Below, piece after piece: positions 1-5,027 of a stretch of DNA of 5,027 nt. Under the pieces are notes generated by a model. That model ran no database searches. It was not told the origin of the DNA and saw only the letters and a list, made by a program, of their open reading frames with translations. The translations under genes and the position numbers were made by a program. The DNA is taken from positions 1 through 5,027 of the forward strand of contig JAOPYS010000222.1 in the NCBI GenBank assembly GCA_025964465.1. Reading direction: 5' to 3'. This DNA comes from Thermoleophilia bacterium. Lineage in GTDB: Bacteria; Actinomycetota; Thermoleophilia; Gaiellales; SKUG01. Numbering within the stretch: the stretch's first letter is position 1; each line of letters begins with the position of its first letter.

Positions 1-186
1 GCCGACCACGTCGTGGTGATGAACGAGGGCGGGATCGAGGACCAGGGCACGCACGACGAGCTGATCCTGCGCAACCACACGTACCAGCTCGTGCACGAGC
101 AGCGCGCGACGCGCCGCGAGTTCCTGCTCGACCAGAAGACCGAGGCCCGCTCACGCGAGGAAGACCACACGGGAGGGCTCGCCTGA
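1..186 (+). CDS. ABC transporter ATP-binding protein, C-terminal end (5' truncated by window)
   Basis: Only the last 61 codons are present, reading in frame from base 1 to TGA at 184-186. The piece begins with ADHVVVMNEGGIEDQGTHDE, the conserved beta-strand and turn that follow the H-loop in exporter-type ABC ATPases, so the gene is very probably a membrane/ATPase fusion like its neighbour, whose matching stretch is ADRILVVDDGRIVEQGTHDQ. The final ~25 residues (after HEQRATRRE) are charged and look like the usual variable tail. The Walker A, Q-loop, signature, Walker B and catalytic Glu all lie upstream of the window, so whether this site is catalytic or degenerate cannot be told. The stop codon shares its A with the next gene's ATG (TGATG), which implies co-translation and, by family knowledge of such tandem pairs, a heterodimeric transporter. 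Substrate unknown. Confidence 0.9.
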   Translation, partial: ADHVVVMNEGGIEDQGTHDELILRNHTYQLVHEQRATRREFLLDQKTEARSREEDHTGGLA

Positions 187-2075
187 TGGCCGCACCCACC
201 ACCCCCGTCGATCGCGACGTCGCCTCCTCGAACGCCGTGGCGATGCCCACGCAGCGCGAGAACCGGCGTCGCCTCCGCTACCTCGCGTCGTTCGTCGTGC
301 CCCACCGCGCGGAGTTCATCCGCAACGTCACCGCGGCCGTCGTCACCACCGTGTGCGCCTCGGCCATCCCGTTCGTGTTCCGCCACGCGCTCGATCGCAG
401 CGGCATCGGCAAGGCCGATACAGGCGGCGGGCCGATCGACGTGGACCTCGCCGTCGTCCGCTTCTGGGTCGGCGTCGCGCTGGCGCTCAGCCTGGTCGAC
501 TTCGTGTTCGAGCGCCTGGCGCTGCGCTGGTCGGTGTGGAGCGTGCGCGTGGTCAACGACCTGCGCACGGAGCTGTACTCCCACATCCAGAAGCAGGGCC
601 TCGACTTCTTCTCGCGCAACCGCACGGGCGTGGTCATCTCGCGACTGACCAACGACGTGGAGGCGCTCGCCCAGCTGGTGAACGAGGGCGTGTTCATGCT
701 CTTCGTCAACGTCCTGCAGCTCGTGCTGATCGAGGCGTTCCTGTTCGCCATCAACTGGCGGCTCGCCCTCGCCGTCAACGTCATCTTCCCGATCATGATC
801 ATCGGGACGATCGCGTTCCGCTACTACTCCTCGCGCGCCTATCGGCGCACGCGCGAGCGAATGGCGTTCGTCACGGCCTTCCTCGCCGAGTCGCTCGGTG
901 GCATGCGCGTCGTGCAGGCGTTCGCGGCCGAGGAGCGTGCGGGCGCGGAGTTCGAGCGCACCAATGTGCACTACCGCAAGGCCAACATGGAGACGATCTG
1001 GCTGAGCGCGGCGTACTTCCCGGGCGTGGAGCTGCTGGCCTCCATCGGTACGGCCATCGTGCTGTGGTACGGCGGGTTCCTCGCGCAGACCAACCTCATC
1101 GAGGTCGGCGCGATCTTCGCCTTCCTGCTCTACCTCGAGAATTTCTTCGACCCCATCCAGCAGCTGTCGCAGTTCTACGGGTCGTTCCTGGCGGCGATGG
1201 CTGCGCTCGACAAGATCATGGGCGTGATGGAGACCGAGCCGACGATCCAGGACGCGGCCGACGTGACCACCCTCGACGGCGTGCGCGGCGCCGTGCGCTT
1301 CGACCACGTCACGTTCCGCTACGACGACGACGGCCCGGAGGTGCTTCGCGACGTCGACATCGACGTGCGGCAGGGCGAGACGATCGCGCTCGTGGGGCAC
1401 ACCGGGGCGGGCAAGAGCACCTTCGTGAAGCTGCTCACGCGCTTCTACGACCCGACCTCCGGCACGGTGGCGCTGGACGGCGTCGACCTGCGCCAGCTCG
1501 ACCAGCGCTGGCTGCGGCGGAGCATGGGCATCGTCCCGCAGGAGGGCTTCCTCTTCTCGGGGACGGTGCGCGACAACATCTCCTACGGGGACCCGACGGC
1601 GTCGGAGGAACGGATCTTCGCGGCGGCGCGCGCGGTCGGCGCCGACCACTTCATCGGCGAACTCGAGCACGGCTACGACACCGACGTCGGCGAGCGTGGA
1701 TCGCGGCTCAGCGCGGGTCAGCGCCAGCTCGTGGCGTTCGCGCGGGCGATGCTCGTGGACCCGCCCATCCTCGTGCTGGACGAGGCGACGTCCAGCGTGG
1801 ACATCGAGACCGAGCTGCGGCTGGCGGCCGGCCTCGAGGCGCTCGTGGCCGGTCGCACGGCCTTCATCGTGGCGCACCGGCTCGGCACGATCCGCGGCGC
1901 GGATCGCATCCTCGTGGTCGACGACGGGCGCATCGTCGAGCAGGGGACGCACGACCAGCTGGTCGCGATCGGCGGCTTCTACGCGGGCCTGTACGGCACC
2001 TGGTCGGGTGACGCGACCGCCGACGAGGGCACCGTCGAAGCACGCCTGGCCGCCGATCCGGCGCCCACCGCCTGA
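186..2075 (+). CDS. ABC exporter half-transporter, fused permease and ATPase
   Basis: A 629-residue type IV ABC half-transporter, normal in length for the family, with membrane domain first and ATPase domain second. Predicted membrane helices are roughly residues 44-66, 90-110, 166-187, 190-212, 283-300 and 305-325. The ATPase domain (about 372-606) is complete: Walker A GHTGAGKST (404-412), Q-loop Gln452, signature LSAGQ (508-512, Ala for the usual second Gly), Walker B ILVLD (528-532) with catalytic Glu533, D-loop SSVD (536-539) and H-loop His564. It therefore looks able to hydrolyse ATP at its own Walker site. ATG at 186 is favoured because GGGAGGG at 171-177 lies 8 bases upstream and the start overlaps the preceding stop. 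With the upstream ATPase it probably forms a heterodimer in the cytoplasmic membrane that moves a substrate outward. The substrate (drug, lipid or peptide) cannot be read from sequence. The N-terminal ~25 residues are a hydrophilic extension. Confidence 0.95.
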   Translation: MAAPTTPVDRDVASSNAVAMPTQRENRRRLRYLASFVVPHRAEFIRNVTAAVVTTVCASAIPFVFRHALDRSGIGKADTGGGPIDVDLAVVRFWVGVALALSLVDFVFERLALRWSVWSVRVVNDLRTELYSHIQKQGLDFFSRNRTGVVISRLTNDVEALAQLVNEGVFMLFVNVLQLVLIEAFLFAINWRLALAVNVIFPIMIIGTIAFRYYSSRAYRRTRERMAFVTAFLAESLGGMRVVQAFAAEERAGAEFERTNVHYRKANMETIWLSAAYFPGVELLASIGTAIVLWYGGFLAQTNLIEVGAIFAFLLYLENFFDPIQQLSQFYGSFLAAMAALDKIMGVMETEPTIQDAADVTTLDGVRGAVRFDHVTFRYDDDGPEVLRDVDIDVRQGETIALVGHTGAGKSTFVKLLTRFYDPTSGTVALDGVDLRQLDQRWLRRSMGIVPQEGFLFSGTVRDNISYGDPTASEERIFAAARAVGADHFIGELEHGYDTDVGERGSRLSAGQRQLVAFARAMLVDPPILVLDEATSSVDIETELRLAAGLEALVAGRTAFIVAHRLGTIRGADRILVVDDGRIVEQGTHDQLVAIGGFYAGLYGTWSGDATADEGTVEARLAADPAPTA

Positions 2076-2094
2076 GGTTGCGGCCGCCGCGTGG

Positions 2095-2114
2095 CCGCGG
2101 CGAGGCCGCGGTTT
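2095..2114 (+). terminator. possible intrinsic terminator after the ABC pair
   Basis: CCGCGG (2095-2100), a 5-base loop CGAGG, then CCGCGG (2106-2111) can form a 6-bp all-G/C stem, extendable by two G-U pairs, followed by TTT and a further short T run (TTTCCC from 2121). It begins 20 bases after the stop of the ABC gene, a sensible place for a terminator. The T tract is short and interrupted, as is common in high-GC actinobacteria, and CCGCGG is easily met by chance in this composition, so support is modest. Confidence 0.35.
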
Positions 2115-2176
2115 GGTCGCTTTCCCGACGCCGTTCCGTGCAACCCCGGTTGCCTCCACATCGATCCTCGGGTGGA

Positions 2177-2197
2177 TCAACGTCGAATTCGCGTTGA
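2177..2197. promoter_or_regulatory. inverted repeat over the -35 box, candidate operator
   Basis: TCAACG (2177-2182) and CGTTGA (2192-2197) are perfect reverse complements separated by 9 bases (TCGAATTCG), which themselves contain the palindrome CGAATTCG. The right arm overlaps the first four bases of the proposed -35 hexamer (2194-2199). The 15-base centre-to-centre spacing is larger than one DNA turn. A dimeric regulator bound here would be expected to block RNA polymerase. The stretch is also clearly richer in A+T than its surroundings. No regulator gene lies in the window, so the protein that would bind is unknown. Confidence 0.4.
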
Positions 2198-2222
2198 CCA
2201 GAATCGAACGTCGTCGTACCGT
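2194..2222 (+). promoter_or_regulatory. sigma-70-like promoter for the genes starting at 2349
   Basis: TTGACC (2194-2199) matches the -35 consensus TTGACA in five of six positions. After exactly 17 bases comes TACCGT (2217-2222), which keeps the TA...T pattern that matters most for actinobacterial housekeeping -10 elements. Transcription would start near 2228-2230, giving a leader of about 120 nt before the ATG at 2349. It sits in the only sizeable non-coding gap, between a possible terminator and the first gene of the next group. Confidence 0.55.
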
Positions 2223-2226
2223 GGAG

Positions 2227-2299
2227 CCCTGCACCACCTGCGTGGCAACACGTGCGACGGATGCAGGGGGAGGGACGATGTGAGCCGGCTGGGGAGCCG
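2227..2299 (+). promoter_or_regulatory. structured 5' leader RNA
   Basis: Two elements can fold. First, CCCTGCA (2227-2233) pairs with TGCAGGG (2262-2268); inside it CGTG (2241-2244) and CACG (2249-2252) close a GCAA tetraloop, a GNRA type, with two further G-U pairs possible. Second, CGGCT (2286-2290) pairs with AGCCG (2295-2299) around GGGG. The first stem would begin almost at the predicted 5' end of the transcript, where such a stem could protect the RNA or shape initiation. It does not match any riboswitch class I recognise, and a G/C-rich leader folds readily by chance. Confidence 0.3.
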
Positions 2300-2336
2300 A
2301 CCACACCGTCCGGGGAACGAGTGACGACTTCCGGGG

Positions 2337-2344
2337 GGAGGTGA
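2337..2344 (+). promoter_or_regulatory. near-ideal ribosome binding site for the 2349 gene
   Basis: GGAGGTGA is complementary over eight bases to the 3' end of 16S rRNA, and its GGAGG core ends 7 bases before ATG at 2349. This fixes the start of the 164-residue gene and suggests strong translation. It is much better than the sites in front of the genes at 2840 and 3901. Confidence 0.8.
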
Positions 2345-2348
2345 CGCA

Positions 2349-2843
2349 ATGGCAGATGGCTTCGGCATCCAGGGATCGACCCCTGGCGTGAACTCGGCGT
2401 TGCCGGGTGCGCCCTCCACCTCGCAGGCAGCCGACGCGGCCGCCAACCTGCCCAGCGCACCGACGACCGACGTGCAGGCCCCGTCGACGCAGGCGCCCAC
2501 GTCCTACACCGCCGACCCGGCCATCGCGCCGCAGGTCAACTCGAAGGTCGTCGCGCGGCTGCTCCAGCAGAACGCGACGCTGTACGGACCCGGGCTGGCG
2601 CGCGTGCCGCTGCCGGCACGGCCCGACGGCACGCCCCGCACGGCGCCCAAGAAGCCGGCCGGGCCCATGGTCGGGCCGCGTTCGCTCGACGGTGGCAAGT
2701 CACCGCTCGCGTCGACGTCGCTGTTCGACGCCCGCGCGAGCATCGACGCGCTGGGTGAGCTGCCCGACACGGGACACGACGTGGGTGCGTACTGGAGCGG
2801 GCGCCTCGACGCGCTCGAGCACTTCCTGGGAGACGGCGCGTGA
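2349..2843 (+). CDS. Pro/Ala/Thr-rich protein of unknown function, 164 aa
   Basis: I do not recognise this family. Residues 1-58 are low-complexity, rich in Ala, Pro, Thr, Ser and Gln, and probably disordered. Residues 59-88 (IAPQVNSKVVARLLQQNATLYGPG and following) look like a short helix and turn and may be the conserved core. Residues 90-122 are again Pro/Gly/Lys-rich. Residues 123-160 (LFDARASIDALGEL, then YWSGRLDALEHFLG) could form two amphipathic helices. There is no signal peptide, membrane segment or cysteine. The start is set by the strong Shine-Dalgarno sequence at 2337-2344. Its TGA overlaps the next gene's GTG by 4 bases, so the two are almost certainly co-translated and their products may act together. 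A linker, adaptor or chaperone-like partner would fit the make-up, but that is a guess. Confidence 0.75.
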   Translation: MADGFGIQGSTPGVNSALPGAPSTSQAADAAANLPSAPTTDVQAPSTQAPTSYTADPAIAPQVNSKVVARLLQQNATLYGPGLARVPLPARPDGTPRTAPKKPAGPMVGPRSLDGGKSPLASTSLFDARASIDALGELPDTGHDVGAYWSGRLDALEHFLGDGA

Positions 2844-3763
2844 GCAGCGCGGCCCCCTCCCCCACCCCCGAGCCGGCGCAGGAACGTGAGGTCGTCCGCT
2901 TCCAGCGACGCCTCCCGCACAACGTGGCCAAGGTCTGGGCTGCGCTCGCCACCCCGGGTGGCCTGAGCGCGTGGCTGTCGGCCGACGTGCAGTTCGAGGC
3001 GCTCGTGTCGGGCGCCACGCTTCGGCTCGCCAACGGCCCGGGCGGTACCCGCGAGGGTCGCGTGGTCGAGGTCGACCCGCTCAACCTCCTGCACCTGGTC
3101 TGGGCCGACGGCAGCGAGACGATGCTCCGCCTGCGCCACGACGCCGACGGTCTCGAGACGCTGCTGGCGTTCGCACACGCTGCACCGGCCGCGGCACGAC
3201 GCGCGGCACCCGGCTCGCTCGCCGCCGCGCGCGACGGGGCGTGGCGCATGCCGTCGCGGCACGGGCTCGTGGCGTACACGACCAACGAGCGTGGCGACCG
3301 CGTCTACCTGACGCAGGAGCGCTGGCTGCACATCCGCGAGAACCACATGGACACGGCGCCCACGCCGCGCGGCAAGCGCACGACCACGTACTGGCCGACG
3401 AGCCATGCGGTCGAGGGCCCCACGATGACCGACCAGCAGGTGATCGGCGTCATCGTCGACGCCGCCCGCAAGGGCACGCTGCGCACCGAGGTGCGTGACA
3501 CCCGCATGGCGGAGTACGACCTGCCGACCGAGCAGCGCGCCGCGTTCGGCGTCAGCGAGGCCAAGGTCTCCATGGCACCCGACGGGCTCGTGCTGAGCGC
3601 GTACCCCGGGGCCGGCGACAACGTGCTCGCCGTGTACGAGATGAGCGAGGCCGACCAGGCCGAGCTGGTCCGCGCCACGGCGCAGGCGCGCGCGCAGAAC
3701 CCGGCCGTCGAGGGTGACGACCGGATGTTCCGCACCAAGGTCGCCGCCACCACGTTTGGTTGA
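2840..3763 (+). CDS. two-domain protein: AHSA1-type SRPBCC domain plus putative BECR-like domain
   Basis: The 307-residue product starts at GTG 2840, 4 bases inside the preceding gene, with GGGAGA (2828-2833) as ribosome binding site. Residues 17-115 fit the AHSA1 branch of the SRPBCC (START-like) fold: R-F-x-R-x-L-P-H then KVWAALATPGGLSAWLSADV, G58 to L63, GRVVEVDPLNLLHLVWADG (73-91) and LRLRHDADGLETLLAF. The usual closing long helix is not obvious; an Ala/Arg-rich linker (116-135) follows. Residues 141-307 form a second domain opening with VYLTQERWLHIRENHM (155-170), then a predicted helix (MTDQQVIGVIVDAARKG, 196-212) and strands. T158, E160, H164 and H169 recall the HI-x-x-x-H start of phage and polymorphic-toxin RNases of the BECR fold, but this is motif resemblance only. 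No signal peptide or membrane segment is seen, so it is probably cytoplasmic unless exported by another route. Confidence 0.8.
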   Translation: MSSAAPSPTPEPAQEREVVRFQRRLPHNVAKVWAALATPGGLSAWLSADVQFEALVSGATLRLANGPGGTREGRVVEVDPLNLLHLVWADGSETMLRLRHDADGLETLLAFAHAAPAAARRAAPGSLAAARDGAWRMPSRHGLVAYTTNERGDRVYLTQERWLHIRENHMDTAPTPRGKRTTTYWPTSHAVEGPTMTDQQVIGVIVDAARKGTLRTEVRDTRMAEYDLPTEQRAAFGVSEAKVSMAPDGLVLSAYPGAGDNVLAVYEMSEADQAELVRATAQARAQNPAVEGDDRMFRTKVAATTFG

Positions 3764-3837
3764 CCTTCCAGCGACTCTCGCTGCCCTGTGACCTCCCAGC
3801 CTGCAACGGCGGCTCCGCCTGACCCGACATCCCGGTA

Positions 3838-3896
3838 GGGACGGCCTGCGGACGGGACGCCGCGCGCCCTCCTCCCACGGGACACAGGGACGGGAC
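3838..3896. repeat. five GGGAC copies upstream of the 3901 gene
   Basis: GGGAC occurs at 3838-3842, 3854-3858, 3879-3883, 3887-3891 and 3892-3896, all in the same direction, within the 137-base gap between the two genes. Spacing is uneven (16, 25, 8 and 5 bases). The last copies double as the only purine-rich stretch before ATG 3901, so they may partly reflect ribosome binding. The rest of the gap holds a short hairpin (GGCGG 3808-3812 with CCGCC 3815-3819) with no T run, and no convincing promoter. Confidence 0.3.
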
Positions 3897-3900
3897 GAAG

Positions 3901-5027
3901 ATGAGCAGGATCGATGCTGCCACGCCGCGCGTGGTCGAACGAGCCGTGGCGCCGAACGATGCGCCCAGCGGGGCCGACGCGAGCACTGCTGCCGACGGCG
4001 CGCCCGCAGGCGGTGGCGGCGCCAAGCTCGTCGTCGACACCCGCTCGGGGCCGCGCACGACGCTGCGCGTGCTCGGTGGCATCGGCATGCTCGCCGGCGC
4101 CGTGGTCGGCGGCGCGATGCTCCTACGTGGGGGTGGCGGTGCCGCCGTCGCATCCAAGGCGCCGCTCGCGATCGCCGGCGCGGTCGCCGGCGCCGGCCTC
4201 ATCGGCCTGCTGTCGGCGCAGGCCATCAAGCCACGGACGGTGGATGCCCTCGCCTCCGGGCTCAAGACCCCCGAGGAGGCGCGCTCCGCCGCCGCCGGCA
4301 TGGGCGCGGACGTGTCGGTGGTGACCGCTGCCGACGGCAGGTTCGCGGTGCTGCCCTCCGAGGCGAAGCTCGACGGTCACTCGGCCGCGACCCCCGACCT
4401 GCCGGCCAAGGTCGGCAACCTGCCGGTCGATTCCTACGTCACCCATCAGGGCGACCTGCTCCAGCGCGCCGGCGGCGGCGACGGGGACGGCAACTCCGTC
4501 GCCTTCCAGAACCACGGCCTCGCGGTGGGCGGCCTCGACCTCGACGCGATCCGCATCGACCCCACGAAGGGGCCGGGCACGGCGTTCTCCGGCACTCGAC
4601 TGGGCGAGGACGGCTCCGGCGCGGAGACCAAGCTCGGCGCGCCGATCGGTGACGCGAAGGGGTACGCATCACCGCAGGTGGCGGCGCGCGACCTGTTCGA
4701 GGCCGGCATCGACCACAGCGCCCTCGTCACGGTCGGCGGCCACACGTGGGCGTACGCAGTCGACGGGGGTGACGTGCAGTCCACGCGCGCCAAGGGTGCT
4801 GGCCTGCGCCAGCTCGACGCCCTCACCTTCCAGGACTCGACGACGCTGCGCACCTTCCCCCAGCCGGGCGAGGCGCTCGTCGAATCTGGGGCGGCCGCGA
4901 AGTTCGACCTCGACTCGATGCAGCCGGCCGAGCTGCGGGGCCTGCGGTTGGGCACCGACGCAGCCGGCAAGCCGCTGCGCATCGGCGCGCCGCTCGGGGC
5001 GGGCGCGGGTTCGGCGCACGACGCCGG
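3901..5027 (+). CDS. membrane protein with two-helix hairpin and repeat-bearing C-terminal region (3' truncated by window)
   Basis: Open from ATG 3901 through the last base: 375 codons with no stop, so the C-terminus is missing. In-frame reading upstream is stopped by TGA at 3820-3822 and offers no ATG or GTG before 3901. The ribosome binding site is weak (GGGAC at 3892-3896). Residues 1-50 are hydrophilic and probably disordered, with a Gly run at 37-40. Residues 55-75 and 87-106 are two hydrophobic stretches joined by a short RGGGG turn, both built mainly from Gly, Ala, Val and Leu (glycine-zipper-like), so a membrane hairpin is likely. The rest (112-375) is polar, with Asp/Gly-rich stretches such as GGGDGDG (191-197) and DLD at 213-215 and 336-338. 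A motif beginning RLG and ending GAP-(I/L)-G occurs twice. No family recognised. If the two stretches cross the membrane as a hairpin, both ends face the same side. Confidence 0.8.
   Translation, partial: MSRIDAATPRVVERAVAPNDAPSGADASTAADGAPAGGGGAKLVVDTRSGPRTTLRVLGGIGMLAGAVVGGAMLLRGGGGAAVASKAPLAIAGAVAGAGLIGLLSAQAIKPRTVDALASGLKTPEEARSAAAGMGADVSVVTAADGRFAVLPSEAKLDGHSAATPDLPAKVGNLPVDSYVTHQGDLLQRAGGGDGDGNSVAFQNHGLAVGGLDLDAIRIDPTKGPGTAFSGTRLGEDGSGAETKLGAPIGDAKGYASPQVAARDLFEAGIDHSALVTVGGHTWAYAVDGGDVQSTRAKGAGLRQLDALTFQDSTTLRTFPQPGEALVESGAAAKFDLDSMQPAELRGLRLGTDAAGKPLRIGAPLGAGAGSAHDA
4597..5019 (+). repeat. internal protein repeat, two copies 116 residues apart
   Basis: Residues 233-257 (bases 4597-4671) and 349-373 (bases 4945-5019) of the membrane protein align without gaps. 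They share R-L-G-x-D-x-x-G, then a K/R and L/I position, then G-A-P-(I/L)-G-x-x-x-G: 11 of 25 identical. An Asp-Leu-Asp triplet lies before each copy (213-215 and 336-338). The period of about 116 residues suggests repeated domains continuing past the window edge. The first copy's unit would span about 213-335. Confidence 0.5.

Noticed and set aside
353..2011. Second plus-strand open frame of 552 codons inside the ABC gene
   Set aside because: Arg/Gly/Ala-rich translation with no family features; the overlapping frame has a complete ABC exporter, so this is a high-GC shadow.
2091..2324. 77-codon plus-strand frame in the control region
   Set aside because: It runs across the promoter, operator-like repeat and leader structures, has no ribosome binding site and no protein-like pattern.
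3760..3765. TTGACC as a -35 box for the 3901 gene
   Set aside because: No TA...T hexamer occurs at 16-18 bases downstream, so no promoter is supported there.
3808..3819. Hairpin GGCGG-CT-CCGCC as a terminator after the 307-residue gene
   Set aside because: The loop is only 2 bases (or 4 with a 4-bp stem) and no T run follows, so it is not a credible intrinsic terminator.
2504..4153. Long minus-strand open frame of 549 codons under the three-gene group
   Set aside because: It is Arg/Ala/His-rich in the way antisense frames of GC-rich genes are, it spans two genes and the gap between them, and the plus-strand frames show recognisable domains and good ribosome binding sites.
4446..4982. Minus-strand open frame of 178 codons near the right edge
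   Set aside because: It lies wholly opposite the membrane-protein gene, which is open from 3901 to the edge with a repeated motif; the antisense translation is Ser/Arg/Pro-rich and featureless.
2349..5027. Complete absence of cysteine in the three proteins
   Set aside because: The neighbouring 629-residue ABC protein has only one cysteine, so none in about 846 residues is not unusual for this genome.

Overview
The window is very GC-rich, with a strong preference for G or C at third codon positions, and every supportable gene lies on the plus strand. It looks like a chromosomal piece from a high-GC actinobacterium; the style would suit Thermoleophilia or Acidimicrobiia, but nothing here fixes the taxon. 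I see no tRNA, rRNA, insertion sequence, CRISPR array or phage structural gene.

Left part (1-2111): the last 61 codons of one ABC-transporter ATPase are followed, with a 1-base stop/start overlap (TGATG), by a complete 629-residue fused membrane/ATPase ABC half-transporter. Together they look like the two halves of a heterodimeric type IV (exporter-type) ABC transporter. A G+C hairpin with a short T run just after the second gene could end this unit.

Middle (2112-2348): a non-coding control region. It carries a well-formed sigma-70-like promoter (TTGACC, 17-base spacer, TACCGT), a perfect 6-base inverted repeat laid over the -35 box that could be a repressor operator, and a predicted leader of about 120 nt. 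The leader can fold a stem-loop right at its 5' end and finishes in a near-ideal Shine-Dalgarno sequence.

Right part (2349-5027): three consecutive genes of unfamiliar type. The first encodes a 164-residue Pro/Ala/Thr-rich protein. The second, overlapping it by 4 bases (GTGA), encodes a 307-residue protein with an N-terminal AHSA1-type SRPBCC domain joined to a C-terminal domain whose opening motif (T-x-E-R-W-x-H-I-x-x-N-H) recalls BECR-fold (barnase/EndoU/colicin/RelE) RNases. After a 137-base gap with five GGGAC copies comes a membrane protein with a predicted two-helix hairpin of small residues and a long C-terminal region with a repeated motif; it is open to the window edge. These three genes, with the control region, are the most likely place for something undescribed. 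Their function is not established by the sequence, and their working together is inferred only from order, strand and the tight overlap of the first two.
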